From Urophycis tenuis (taxonomy: Eukaryota; Chordata; Actinopteri; Gadiformes; Phycidae): DNA of 64,000 bases. The notes below the pieces were generated by a model. It made no database searches and had not been told where the DNA came from. It saw only the letters and a list, made by a program, of their open reading frames with translations. Each line of letters begins with the position of its first letter. Position 1 is the stretch's first letter. The position numbers and the translations under genes are program-made. Shown one piece after another: positions 49,001 to 61,490 of this stretch. The stretch is from the NCBI GenBank assembly GCA_036785325.1, contig JAXIVH010000155.1:149001-213000 (forward strand), given 5' to 3'.

Positions 49001-50332
49001 AGTGGTTCAGAATGTGGGAGTTGTCAAGGAGACCGCAGCCCAAGGTGGAGAAACTACACTCAAAGAAAACAACATATTCTGGAATTTTGTGTCCAAAAAG
49101 GTCTGGCCTGTCAAGCTCACAATATTCAATATAACAACTGTTGAACTAGTCAAGTTAACAGCTTTCCCAATTAATAGTTTGTAAAAGTTCCTGTTTCATC
49201 TGCAGCCTCCTCAATCAGTGTGTAGTGAGAGCTGTCCACCAGGCACCCGCATGGCCAGAAGAAAGAATCAGCCGGACTGCTGCTTCGATTGTATCCCTTG
49301 TTCAGAAGGGGAAATTAGCAATATGACAGGTTGGTGTACCATCTAACATCCAATAATGTCATGGATCCTATGGTATGATTTTACCTTTCTCAAGTATATA
49401 TTTGAATCCTATTTTTCATAGACTCGACCGAATGCCTGAGTTGTCCAGAAGACTTCTGGTCCAGCCCTCAGCGTGATATTTGTGTGCCAAAAACTATAGA
49501 GTTCCTCTCCTACAATGAGGCCTTGGGTATATCATTAACGACTGCTTCGTTGATAGGTACACTCACCTGTGCAGTTGTGCTAGGAATATTTACACATCAT
49601 CGTGGCACACCAGTGGTTAGGGCCAACAACTCAGAGCTTAGCTTCCTCATTCTGCTGTCCCTCAAACTATGCTTCTTGTGCTCCTTGCTCTTCATTGGCC
49701 AACCAAGGCTGTGGACTTGTCAGTTGAGGCATGCAGCCTTTGGGATTAGCTTTGTTCTGTGTGTCTCATGTATCCTGGTGAAGACCATGGTAGTTCTGGC
49801 AGTGTTCAAGTCCTCAAAACCAGGTGGTGGCAGTAGTTTGAAGTGGTTTGGGGTAATTCAACAGAGAGGGACTGTTGTATTTCTTACTATAATACAAGCA
49901 GCGATATGCACAACCTGGCTTGTGTCTTCCTCACCAGCTCCTCATAAAAACACACAGTACCACAATGACAAGATAATAGTTGAGTGTGTAGTGGGGTCAA
50001 CAGTTGGATTTGGAGTATTATTGGGCTATATTGGCTTCCTGGCTATTCTCAGCTTCTTACTTGCATTTTTGGCACGGAATCTACCAGATAACTTTAATGA
50101 GGCCAAGTTTATCACCTTCAGCATGCTGGTTTTCTGTGCTGTTTGGATAGCCTTCATTCCAGCTTATATCAACTCCCCTGGTAAATATGCAGATGCTGTA
50201 GAGGTATTTGCCATTCTTGCTTCTAGTTTTGGTCTGTTAGGGGCTCTATTTGGACCAAAGTGTTATATAATTCTGCTTAAACCTGAGAAAAACACTAAGA
50301 AGGCTATAATGGGACGAGCTGTCCCAAAATAA
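46028..50332 (+). CDS. OlfC/V2R-like class C olfactory receptor, nine exons
   Basis: Exons: 46028..46266, 46673..46964, 47081..47167, 47272..47541, 47805..48011, 48347..48622, 48873..49100, 49206..49329, 49422..50332, giving 877 residues. Signal peptide (YIVCICSMILLSPLLYPVSS), Venus-flytrap domain with FRHSQTMLFAVDEIN, SYFATCSCLSDRQRFPSFF and DDDYGL, NCD3G linker with CCFDCIPCSEGEISNMTG, and an uncut membrane exon ending PKCYIILLKPEKNTKK. Exon 2 must start at 46,673 (FDILGFRHSQ); the nearer AG at 46,686 would break the frame. It shares one intron position (before the NVTG segment) with the 39-44 kb gene and has another unique one before VQQFWEE. Poly(A) signal at 50,363. Intact. Confidence 0.93.
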
Positions 50333-50990
50333 AAGAAACAATTAATCAAAATTAGTTTTGAAAATAAAGAAATGTTGTGGTGCACATCATTATGACACTG
50401 CTCTAACTTTGCATTTGTATATAGTAGGCTATGATGTAATGTACTGGTAGAAGGTGTCAGACTTAGCATGTATAGCAAATTCAGGAAGTGTTCTGGTCAC
50501 CTGTGACTGATATTAATAAAATTGTTGAATTGATGGAATAATTCACTCTTAAACTTTTATTAATTAAAACATGGTAAGTATGTGTCCAAAAAACTAATTT
50601 TGGGTAGGATGAGCAGCCATTGAGTACACAGCACTACAGAGGTCAGCGATAGGATTTAACATGGAAGCAATTAACATGGAAGTAATTCTAACAAAAGGTT
50701 TCTCAACAGTTTTACTGTTTAGGTGTCCTTAATAAAATTCTAAAGGTTTACAAAAGTTTGACCAAAGGAGTAATTTTTAAGATGGCATCCAAGATAGATA
50801 GGAAGCCCTTAAAATATCCTAACTCCTTCATTATTTGACCTAGCCAAGTAATCTTGTCCAACCCCACCCATGTTTTCTGGGTCTATGAATCCATTGGACT
50901 TGTCTAAATTGTATTGACATGATTACATACTTATGGAATATGCGATTTTGTGAGATTACTGTAAGGTTTTATCTTTGTTTGGGGTGAACC
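50333..50990. other. 3' flank, no gene
   Basis: The poly(A) signal AATAAA at 50,363 belongs to the upstream receptor. The rest shows no gene or recognisable element. Confidence 0.45.
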
Positions 50991-51954
50991 AGAGATCGTC
51001 CATTGTACTGGAAAGCAGCAGAGATCATTATGGATGCACCAAAGAGAATTTCCCGGAAAAGCATAGTCTCAATGCTTGGAGGTTTTCATACTTTTATGAA
51101 CCTACTTGGTACAATAGGGACACTGATGGAAGGCACAGGACTTAGAAACATTATGGAAGTTGTCTATGGATCAAATGCCGTCCAGTACATGATGACTGAA
51201 AAGTCAGTGCAAAGAGTTTTTTGTGGACATTTGCTGGTGGACAGATGTCTCAATCATCTGGTTGTGTCAGAGCTGCAGGAGGATGACTCACAGTTTGAGT
51301 CATTGGTGAACCAAGCTGGAGAGATGTACTAATCCATGGTAATGAAAGAAACAGCTTTGGAGAGTGCTGCAGCATCAGATATGCTGAACCAAATCAAGGA
51401 AAAGGTGGACACAAAGAGGGCAGACCTTAGCACAGGGTCAAAAACCAGCTGGCTGCGGGTAAACCATCAAAAGATTCTGCAGACAGCCCGAGATATGATC
51501 AAAACAGATTGTGACCATGGAGCTGGAGAAGAAGGGCTGCACTGTTATCAATGCATTAGGTGATGCAGACGTGGATGTTGTAAAGGCTGCAGTCAAGGCC
51601 TCAGAACATCAGCCCACAACCTTGATAGGAGAGGATATAGACTTATTTATTCTTCTCCTCTACTATGCTGGGATGAACAACAGAGGCCTCTATTTTCAGT
51701 CAGACAAGGCCAAAGCTACGAAAGTGTACAACATCAGTGAGATGAAACAAGTCCTGGGTAGTGACTTGTGTTCACAATTGTTTTTTATTCAGGATGTGAT
51801 ACAACTTCATGCATATTTTGTGTTGGCAAAAAGACAGCATTCCAGAAACTTGTGAATGGGGAATCAACCATCCAGTCCTATGCAAATGTATGTCTGCTCC
51901 CACATCAAGGCAGGAATGTAATGGAGGACCATGGGATGAAGGCAATGGCAGTTT
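50991..51954 (+). pseudogene. degenerate copy of a large uncharacterised, transposon-like protein (N-terminal part)
   Basis: A frame from about 50,995 (RPLYWKAAEIIMDAP, LGGFHTFMNLLGTIGTLMEG) has a stop at 51,330 and continues in frame to about 51,510. It then jumps frame with an internal deletion to KKGCTVINALGDADVDVVKA and TTLIGEDIDLFILLLYYAG, then shifts again at about 51,780 (YSGCDTTSCIF, GKKTAFQKLV). The middle part has the acidic pattern of the XPG/PIN-like nuclease fold (GDADVD and GEDIDL); that functional reading is inference. From memory, such proteins recur as multicopy uncharacterised genes in fish and cnidarians. Further pieces lie at 54,475-54,530 and 61,491-61,830, beyond two later insertions. 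Confidence 0.7.
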
Positions 51955-54473
51955 GTTCTCCAGTTTGTTCTCCAGAGAGGAGAACATTCTGGATCACTGT
52001 TACACCACAGTCAGGGATGCCTATCACGCCGTCCCCCGTGCTGCACTGGGACACTCTGACCACGTCATGGTCCACCTGATTCCTGCGTACAGGCAGAAAT
52101 TAAAGCTCTGCAAACCTGTAGTGAGGACATCAAAGAAGTGGACCAGTGAGGCCGTGGAGGATCTCCAGGCGTGTTTGGACTCTACTGACTGGGATGTGTT
52201 CAGGACTGCTACGAACAGTCTGGATGAGTACACAGAGGCTGTGACGTCCTACATCAGTTTCTGTGAGGAAAGCTGTAGTCCAACACGCACCAGGGTGAGT
52301 TACAACAATGACAAACCCTGGTTCACAGCCAAACTCAGAAGGTTAAGGTTGGATAAGGAAGTTGCCTTCAGGAGTGGGGACAAAGACAGTTTTAAAGAGG
52401 CGAAGTACAAGTTTGGCAAGGCGGTGAAAGAGGCTAAACGACTGTACTCTGAGAAGCTCCAACACCACTTCTCAGCCAACGACTCTGCGTCTGTCTGGAA
52501 AGGGCTTAGGCAAATCACCAACTACAAGCCTAAAGCCCCCCACTCCATCAACGACCATCGTCTGGCCAATGACCTGAACGAGTTCTACTGCCGCTTTGAA
52601 AGACAAAGGGACAGTCCTGCAACCATCCCCCATGACACCTCCCAACAGCTCCAGCTTATCACCTCCCCCACCTCCGTGGGGGCCTGGGCACCTCCACCAA
52701 TGCCAAACTTAAAGGTCACCCCCTCGACCCCCCCACCCACCTCAGTGACGACTCTTTCCATCCATGAGAGGGACGTCAACAAACTCTTCAGGAGACAGAA
52801 CCCCCAGAAAGCTGCTGGACCGGATTCTGTCTCCCCATCCACCTTGAAGCACTGTGCTGATCAGCTGTCTCCAGTGTTCACAGACATTTTCAACACCTCA
52901 CTGGAGACATGTCACGTGCCAGCCTGCTTCAAGACCTCTACCATAATTCCTGTCCCCAAGAAGCCAAGGACCACAGGACTTAACGACTTCAGACCCGTCA
53001 CCCTGACCTCTGTGGTTATGAAGTCCTTTGAGCGCCTTGTGCTCTCACACCTGAAAGGCATCACCGACCCCCTCCTGGACCCCCTGCAGTTTGCCTACAG
53101 AGCCAACAGGTCTGTAGACGATGCAGTCAACTTGGCCTTCCACTACATCCTCCAGCACCTGGACTCCGCAGGAACCTACGCCAGGATCCTGTTTGTGGAT
53201 TTCAGCTCTGCTTTCAACACCATCATCCCGGCTCTGCTTCAGGAGAAGCTCTCCCAGCTTAGTGTGCCTGACTCCACCTGCAGGTGGATTACAGACTTCC
53301 TGTCTGACAGGAAGCAGCATGTGAAGCTGGGAAAATGCATCTCCGACTCACAGACCATCAGCACCGGTTCCCCCCAGGGCTGTGTTCTTTCTCCTCTGCT
53401 CTTCTCCCTGTACACAAACAGCTGCACCTCCAGTCACCAGTCCGTCAAGCTTCTGAAGTTTGCGGATGACACCACCCTCATTGGACTCATTTCTGATGGT
53501 GATGAGTCTGACTACAGGTGGGAGGTAGACCATCTGGTGACATGGTGCAGCCGGAATAACCTAGAGCTCAACGCTCTAAATACAGTGGAGATGGTTGTGG
53601 ACCTCAGGAAGTACTCAGCCTCACCTGCCCCCATCACCCTCTGCGACTACACAATTGACACTGTGGAGTCTTTCCGCTTCCTGGGAACTGTCATCTCCCA
53701 GGATCTCAAGTGGGAGCTGAACATCAGCTCCCTCATCAAGAAAGCCCAGCAGACGATGTACTTCCTTAGGCAGCTGAAGAAATTCAACCTGCCCAGGACA
53801 ATGATGGTGCACTTCTACTCCTCCATCATTGAGTCCATCCTCACCTCCTCTATCACCGTCTGGTTCGCTGCTGCCACCGCCAAGGACAAGGGCAGACTGC
53901 AGCGCATCATTCGGTCTGCAGAGAAGGTGATTGGCTGCAGTCTGCCGTCGCTCCAGGACCTGTACACCTCCTGGACCCTGAGGCGTGCAGGTAAGATTAT
54001 GGCCGACCCCTCCCACCCCGGTCACCATCTCTTTGCATCACTCCCCTCTGGCAGGAGGCTGCGGTCCATCAGGACCAAAACCTCACGGCATAAGAATATT
54101 TTTTTCCCGTCTGCCACTAGCCTTGTCAACAAGGCCCGGAGCCCCCCCTGACACTGACTCTCTCCCTCCCCCCACACAGACCTACATGCTACATTAACGT
54201 GGCATCTTCAGATCGTCTGCGTTACATTAACGCACAGTGTGTAGTGTGCACTTATTCGGGTCCACCATTTTTCCTCTGCATGCACTACTGCTCTGTATTC
54301 CATATTCATATTCATACTCATATTCATTGTACATTGTATATATATAATAGTTATTTTACTTTTTTACTTACTTATATTTTTAATACTGTTTTTTCCCTTG
54401 CACCAATTGCACCAAGTCGAATTCCTTGTAGGTGTAAACCTACTTGGCAATAAACTTGATTCTGATTCTGATT
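51955..54473 (+). mobile_element. non-LTR retrotransposon (CR1/L2/Rex1-like), 5'-truncated, intact RT frame
   Basis: The open frame runs without stop to 54,151 (its first roughly 48 codons, 51,809-51,954, belong to the host pseudogene). It starts at the last residues of the endonuclease domain (GHSDHVMVHLIPAYRQ). Reverse transcriptase motifs follow in order: DFRPVTLTSV, LDPLQFAYRANRSVDDA, LFVDFSSAFNTI, TGSPQGCVLSPLLFSLY, and the catalytic FADD at about 53,459-53,470. After the stop come a 3' region and an (ATTCTG)n tail at 54,455-54,473. A possible short target duplication (TTTGTT) occurs at about 51,952 and 54,475. Reverse transcriptase is intact, but the endonuclease is missing, so the copy cannot move by itself. 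Confidence 0.88.
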
Positions 54474-54474
54474 T

Positions 54475-54530
54475 TGTTTGGCAAGAAGAGTAACAAATCA
54501 CTTGCCTCTTTGCGCTACAACCGTTTTAGC
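54475..54530 (+). pseudogene. middle fragment of the interrupted uncharacterised protein
   Basis: Right after the LINE tail the frame FGKKSNKSLASLRYNRFS appears and ends at the boundary of the next element (54,531). It fits between the block ending near 51,950 and the block starting at 61,491, so it is read as the same dead coding sequence. Confidence 0.55.
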
Positions 54531-54925
54531 AACCCATATAGCAGACGGGCATTGAAACTATGTAGAATAAACTTTGCATTGTCAACGTTAAATCATTGAA
54601 TCAATGTCGGATTTCGATGTTGATTCAACATGTTTGCACCCTCAGTTAATGTTGAAACAATGTTGATTTATTAACTATAGACCAGTGGAATTTCAATTGT
54701 ATTTCAATTAATATGGATATTGAAACAACAAAGTGCAACGCAACTACAGATCAATGCGCTTATTTAAAACTACTACCGGTACATAAAAATACTATAATAT
54801 ATATCCTGCTTTATCTACAGCCAGGATGTCCTAGACAACCTTATTTAATTTGGTCAATTTTGATATAGTAAAAATAGCAAACACACTTTTTTTTTTTTTA
54901 ACTCATTAACTTTATTTACTTTCAT

Positions 54926-57900
54926 TTAATTTTCATTTGGAAAATCAGTTCCACCACGGCCAACTCCTCCTGCTCGGTCTGGCGCGTAACGAAGCCACTT
55001 CTGGACAGCTTGAGCAAATGAAAAGTCATTCATGGCAGCACCAGGCTGCTGGATGAGGGCATCTGAAACACATAACACACAAAATACATTTTCGGTTACG
55101 AGAAATTACACATTTTGAGCAACTGATGTAGCCTAGGCGATTATGGCCTACTCAATGAACCACCTTGCATATTGTCTTTGCACCTTGCTTATTATGTCAG
55201 ATGATTCATATGATTTAAACTGGCATAGCTTACAGTGTTGCAGAACTGTTTGGATTTACACTTTGGTTCAATATTGCAAACAACATCAATATTATATTTT
55301 ATCGCGTCTGCTCACGGACCACTTGGGATAGCTTGCGGACCACACTTTGAGAAACACTGATAACTCGAAAAGTAGCCTAGCCTAGGCCTAGGCCTATACT
55401 CCCACCTGATTGGTGGGAGTATAGTTGCTATGCGAAAATTTGTGCTCATTGGATACGAAGTAGATTCTGCTCTGAGAAGGTCACACTCGTATGGCTCAAC
55501 AGTCGACAGCGATGCAGCAGGTGACAGATCTGAAGAGAATTTACATCTGGAAACATCAGGTAAGCAGGCCTTCATATTAGAGTTAAAGAATACTGTCTTG
55601 TACTAGTTTAACGTCACTTTTTTTTAGGCTGCTCACATGGCTAAACCACTGAACTATATAGCTGTAACTTTTATATAGCAAACAAACCGATGAACTATAA
55701 AGAGAATAGGCTAAGCTAGGAGTGTAACGGTATATGTATTCGCATTGAACCGTAACGGTACAGACGTCACGGTTCGGTGCATGAATTTACACGGAGAATA
55801 CACTGTATAAAAATAAATAAAACTCGCGTGCGAATTAATTAATGTAATGCGGAACTACTTCTAGATGCGCGAGTTACCCTTAACGGTAGCCCCGCCAAGC
55901 TCTGAAGCTCTGATTAGCGCCTAGGCAGCCTAGCTCCGTCTACGAAGACAAATGTTTTTTAGTCAGATAGCACAAGTCACAACCAGCATGGCGAGCGGTG
56001 TCAGTACCCCCACCGGCTGCAAGTTTGGGAAAACTCTATAAAATGGGCAGTCACCGTGGGATAGTTTTTCGTAGCACGAGAAGTCCACCCATCAGTCGTT
56101 AGTGAAACAGGAAGCAGCTGACAACTCGTCCTCCATCAACGTCCGTATTTTGTGGTAAATGGAAGGGACTACAGTTTGCCAGACCAAGCTCAATCTGAGC
56201 AACCCGGCCCCCATGTTACCCTTATAGGCCTAGGTTACCATGTGTTTTTCTTTAGGCAGAGTTAGTCGGGTTGGGTTAAAAATCTGTGCGTAATTTTGTG
56301 TGTGGCGGAGCAGGTTGGCTGTCATGATGGGTCGGGTTGGTGCTGGTGTTAAAAGTCCTTGACCTGGGCATCACTAGTGCATGCTACCGTGTGACAACGT
56401 GACAAAGGCAGAATGGTAGCAGAAGTGATTTACCGTAAATGCATTTGCAGAGCTTTGTGTCTCTGAAGGCCCTCTTCTGCTTATTCTCCTCTTTCAGTTT
56501 TTTTCCAGCCCAGTTCAGACCAGAGGCCACTTCATTGGTCAACATCAAGGACAGGATTCGGCGGACCCTCGACTCGAAACTGTTGCCACCAACAACTGTC
56601 AGGCGAGTCATCTGTTATAAAAATAGAGTGATCATGAGTTTTCGATGACAAATTATTTCACGGATAGTACAAAGTGCATCTTATTTCATCATAACTGACT
56701 TTAGGTGGTAAATACAGGGAAAGAAATAATCTCTAATCAAAATCTATACTTTGTATATTGGCACTGTGCTGATATGCTGAAGAGCAGCTTTTCTTATGAT
56801 GGTATGTTGCTTTGAGTAGGACCAATTTCCAAGTCTGAATGAACTAAGATTGGTTACGAAAAATGTGCCAAAAGAAGTTTTGCATGAGGCATTTAAAAAA
56901 AAAAGAATGTGTGAATCAATCAATAGACCGGTTGTTTGGCATTGCTGATTGCTGTCTGTATGAGAGAGAGAATTTGGTACAACATAGACCATACAGCAAA
57001 ACTTTTTCTAGAGCTAACTGATGTGAGCTAACTGGGTTTAGGGCACGGGTAAATTAAATTAAAACAAATTTTAACAAATCAAAGTTCAACAAAATGGAAA
57101 CAAAGTTTTAAGAATCCATTTAACTTCATAACCCTTTTACTTTTTCACATTATGCCACAATTGTGATGTGCTCCTGAGGGCTGGGGGCATATGACACAAA
57201 ACAAAGTTTATTGTGCCCCTTACCCTCATACCAACTGACAGCTCTCAGCAACATCAACAACAAGACTACTGATTGATTCACACCAGATTTCTCCTTTATG
57301 TGTGAAATATTTTCTTGAAACTTAAGTGACAAATCCTGTCAATCTACCCATATTCCATTCCTGTTCTTTGAGGCTGCTGAGTGCTGTCGGTAGGTATGAG
57401 AACGACAGCATTTGGTACAACGTAGACCAAATTTGTGAACTGGCAGCCAACGCTAACTGATGGGGCACAGGAAAACAAAACTTCCTTGGCCTCATCAGTT
57501 AGCGTTGGCTCCCATTTTGCTATGTTGTACAAAATACTGTCGCTCTCATACCTACAGACACAGCCATGTGAAACAACAGGGCTAGGGGTTGATTTCTTTA
57601 ATACGTTTGAAAAGCTTGTTGTCATGTTCCAGCAGATTCAACCACAGCAATGATGTAGTTACCAATGTCTTGCAGGCCTCGGGAGTTTGGAGAGTAGCCT
57701 CTGCATGATCGAATTCATCCATGCTTCGGATGGGCATCTCCAGCACATCTGCCTGGGCCATCTGTTGTGCCACCCTTACAGGTTGGCAGCACCTGCAAGA
57801 CTGCCGGAACTCCTGGACTTCCTTCCGAAGGTCCCTCACATCAGAGGAGAGCTCGGTGACCATTACCAGCAGCTTCTGCAAAGCCACATCTGTTGACCGG

Positions 57901-59115
57901 AAAAAGGTATTTAGCGCAGCTGAGTACACGGATTTGTATGTTTTCATGTTGAAATAACAAAAGTAAGGGGATGCAAACAACTATATGGCCATTCACAGCA
58001 TTGTAATTGCCCTGCCTAAGTGGCAGTCTGTCACATGATAATCTAAAGGCACAAAAGTTGCACTTGCCTTTTAGAGCCTGCCTGGCAGTGTCTCTTGTAT
58101 CTGTAACAACCATGAAGAAGAAAAGAATGAATGTACAGTAGTGCTGGACATAGGAGTTAACTATTACATGAAGTATTACCTTTATAACATACCTTCAGGT
58201 GAAAGCCCTTGGAAGGTAGTGGGCCCAGGTTGGACTGCAGGCAACTGAGAGAGATGCGTCGTGGCCGGGAAGTCCTCCGTGAAAGGCGAGATCGCAGGGG
58301 ATTGCAGGACCTGGTAGCTCACTGAATTTGGAGAGGAGCTGGAGAGGGGCTGGAGACTGTGGTAAACTGGGCTATAAGTTTGGAGGGACTGCAGGGTGGT
58401 GGATGCTGTTGCTGTATCAACAAAGAGTTGGGGGAATGACAGGAGATTACAATAGGTCATGGGCCAAATAGGGTCAGAGTGCAACAGGTAGTGAAACAGG
58501 TAGTACATCCCAAAATTTTCACTGTTAACATTCAAATTCACATTCGGCATGGCCAGAGCATGCAAAAAAGTTGGTTTCATTGGGGGTTGGGGGTTTGGGG
58601 GGAGGGGGGTACACTCTGACCCTATTTGGCCGGCAGCCTACAAGCCATTGTACTTACGTTTACACACACACACACACACACACAAATCCAGCTTGCCATA
58701 CCTGGCAATGAAACTTTGGGTGCAGGTGGATGTGCACGTTTGGATGGGGGCTGGCATTGGCTTTCCAGGTCAAATTTGTCTTGAGCATAGATTTGATTTG
58801 CTCTAAAATGTAAAAAGATAATGAAATAATGCTGTTTTCACCTTCAGTTATTGTAAGTGCAGAAAACATGCATGGTTTTTGAATTTGTAGAATTAAAGGA
58901 AACCTCTTAAATCTTCCAGCGGTTTCTTTTTCCGCATCTGACTCCATGTCAGTTGTGTCACACTGCTCTTTAAGGTACCTCCCCAGGCTCCTCTGTGCTT
59001 CGTTGTATGTGTCTACAATGCAGAATTTATTTATTTGAGATATCTGTAGTATCTCAGATTCTGTGGCCTTAAGCCTTGACCTAATTTTGCGCCTCTTTGA
59101 CCAACGTGATGCCAT
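54926..59115 (-). CDS. DUF4806-domain protein, seven exons
   Basis: Minus-strand exons joined in phase: 58904..59115, 58702..58802, 58193..58411, 58068..58100, 57663..57889, 56434..56611, 54926..55062, giving 368 residues with no stop. A basic N-terminus (MASRWSKRRKIRSRLK) is followed by YNEAQRSLGRYL, a Ser/Pro/Thr-rich linker (about 105-175), a coiled-coil-like helix (LVMVTELSSDVRDLRKEVQE), then the DUF4806 region (about 235-325: LEMPIRSMDEFDHAEATL, TVVGGNSFESRVRRILSLML, TNEVASGLNWAGKK). The tail is WLRYAPDRAGG. Intron 4 starts with GC (AAAAG then gcaagt). The DUF4806 function is not known. The first ATG is provisional, since a GTAAGT at 59,157 hints at an upstream exon. The gene lies inside the inverted-ended element. 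Confidence 0.75.
55310..55360 (-). mobile_element. hAT-like terminal piece
   Basis: Read in reverse it starts CAGTGTTTCTCAAAGTGTGG, a very common hAT-type terminus in vertebrates. The partner end was not found. It lies in the last intron of the DUF4806 gene. Confidence 0.45.
55708..56380. mobile_element. hAT-like remnant
   Basis: GTGTAACGGTATATGTATTC and ACGGTTCGGTGCATGAATTT are words seen at the ends of fish hAT elements. 55,988-56,170 may be a decayed N-terminal coding part. Boundaries are uncertain. Intron of the DUF4806 gene. Confidence 0.4.
56937..57559. repeat. foldback repeat and a diverged relative in an intron
   Basis: 57,386-57,463 and 57,494-57,559 are inverted copies (GTAGGTATGAGAACGACAGC paired with GCTCTCATACCTACAGAC, and AACGCTAACTGATG paired with CATCAGTTAGCGTT) around a 30-bp loop. 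56,937-57,050 is a diverged single arm (GAATTTGGTACAACATAGAC). A hairpin MITE is the likely explanation. Confidence 0.7.
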
Positions 59116-61120
59116 TGTGGAAATGGTGTACCAATTCAGAAATTGACAATTACTTACTTGATAAACGATGAATAATCTGGGGAAGGAGAACAAAAAGGGA
59201 GAGTACAGTGTCAGCAAACAGCATTTAACTTGACATCAGCCCTGTGACTCGCTCAAAGTGGTGATATTCTCTGATCTTCGTAGTTTGTAGTTCACCATGC
59301 GTCCTAAGACTGTCCGAGCAACAGTTGTGCACTTAATGTTGTATGACTTTTATTTTCTATTTTCTTTTCTTTTCTGCTGCTTGTTTTGTGTATAGCCTAC
59401 TGTTATGTGAATTGTTTGCACAGCTGTACAATAAAATCATTGTATTCTAATCCAGTATTCTGTTCTATTCTATATGGGGTGCAGTGAAATGTTGGGCCAT
59501 TAAATAATATTAAATATCAGAATATATATTTTTAATTATTTAATTAGGTTGCAGATATGATACTATTAGGCTACAGTTCACAAGATTGGACGTGTTTGAC
59601 TTGACTGGCTGGTTTAGAAATAAGCTGGGAGCCAGGTCCACTCCTCAGGATGTTTTTTGCTACCTTTTGTTCACCATTATTTCCTGTTATCTTATACCTT
59701 GGGCCATCACAAGTTGATAAAGACCACTCCCAAATCGGCCCCGTTTGGTTTCAAGGGCCCAAAAAACCCCTTAATGGGAAAAGCTTCAGGCGAAATTATA
59801 TAATTGTAATTATTATGGTACTGCAATGCATAAATTGTCAAATAATGCATGGTGTATCCTGACACAAAGGGGAAACTAGCCGAAAAAATGAAGAACTGGC
59901 TCCGACAGTTCGGAGCCAGTTCGGAGCACTGCGCTTCCAACATTCTATTCCAACATTTTACTCCCAGCATGCATTGCTTCAACCAGACATCTATCACAAG
60001 TCCATTATCGCGTGTGACAGTGGAGCGCTGGGCGAGGATGTTCCTGCTCTCTCAACGATTTTTTAGATATTGTAAATATAGAAAGGAGCTGTATTTGATA
60101 ATAACACTTTGGATTACTACGACTCAAACATTTCCATTGGGATATACAGACTGTTCTGCTTTCGCTGGAGTGCATGTAAGTCATCAGGTTTTAATTTTGG
60201 CCCGCTGTGGTCATTTAAAGTATGCTTAGCCATGGATTTGTTTAGACGGATTAGCATTAAGTAGGCCTAATGGACATTCCACAGGCTAAAATGTATTATT
60301 ATGTTACTATTAATATTCCATATTGTTATTTCGTACGCTACCCAATTTTGTTTGATTGGGTAAGTCTTTTTTTGTTAGTTTTTTTTGTACAGGAACTTTT
60401 TTGTAACTCTAAAGAACAAAATTGTGATGTTCAGTTGCCTGTGGTGTAGCATGTGAATATCACAGAAATTACACGACTACTGACTTTATAATTTAGGGAT
60501 TCATTTCTGATAGTTCGCTGTAAAGGTGAAAGGTTCATTTAGCAGCTACTGTGAAATTGTCAAAGACTTTGCCAAGCCCCTTTATGTGGAATTGAGATTA
60601 CATTAACCAGTAAATCGAGCAGGATTCTGCACAACGCAAACAATTCAAATAATCAAAAGCAGTGTATAATTTATTTAGTCTGGCTGGGCATTCTGTCTTT
60701 AAGAGTTCGGACCAGAAATCTCGCATCAGTCTATTCTCTAAAGCAGGGCAGGGATCTGCAGTGGTATACTGTAACACCGGTATTTTTTCCGGTGTACAAT
60801 GTATTAAATGTTATAGCAACCACAAAATCAACCGGTGAACAAAGCGTTGCTAGCTATAAACTGACTTTTTAATAAGGGTGTATGTAGCCTGCCGTTAACT
60901 TGCTTTTGACAGCTTGCAGTGTTGTTGATCGTAGAGAATGCTGCTTGAATTATGACAGCATGCTATGACAGTATCTAGCCTATGTACCATGTAAACTATA
61001 CATACATAACTGTGTATTGCAGTTCAGCATTCAAAGATTAGATCAAAGTGCTTGCTTACCTGAAATTGATTCCGAAATGAATGAGATGGGGTGCAGTACC
61101 GCCGGTCTACCACATGACGG
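59116..61120. other. non-genic part of the inverted-ended element
   Basis: Upstream region of the DUF4806 gene. Several open frames up to about 126 codons exist on both strands but show no domain, splice or composition support. The transposase expected for an autonomous element is not here. Confidence 0.4.
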
Positions 61121-61300
61121 TCTCCCGGTCAACTATAAATCCATGACTTTTCGATCATCTTTCCCGGTCAACTATAAATCCATGACTTTTCGATCATCTT
61201 TCCCGGTCAACTATAAGTCGATTGCTTTCAACAATACGTGATTTCCCGGTCAACTCAAAATCAATGACTTTTCAACATTACTATTATCACCCGGTAAACC
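61121..61300 (+). repeat. 35-bp tandem repeat
   Basis: Two nearly perfect units (TCCCGGTCAACTATAAATCC, then ATGACTTTTCGATCATC) are followed by two or three diverged units starting TTCCCGGTCAACT. It lies just inside the right subterminal region. Confidence 0.8.
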
Positions 61301-61490
61301 AAATATCAATGATACATCAATCATAAAGGACACCTATGTATCAATGTTGTTTCAACATCACTGCTGTCACTGTCGGGTTTCATCAGTTTGGCAATGGTGA
61401 TTCAACATCTATTTTGCATCAAGATTTCAATGTCAACCATTCTGATGATTCAGATGGAAAATCAATATCATTTCAATGTCAGCTTGCTGG

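Noticed and set aside
53621..54028. 135-codon frame antisense to the LINE reverse transcriptase
   Set aside because: Shadow of the LINE coding frame; low-complexity Gly/Glu/Asp composition and no domain.
59849..60229. 126-codon plus-strand frame upstream of the DUF4806 gene
   Set aside because: No recognisable domain, no splice partners and AT-rich composition; chance frame likely.
61017..61241. Short frame with FPVNYKSMTFRSS repeats
   Set aside because: The repeat period (35 bp) is not a multiple of three and the frame is lost outside two units; tandem DNA repeat, not protein repeat.
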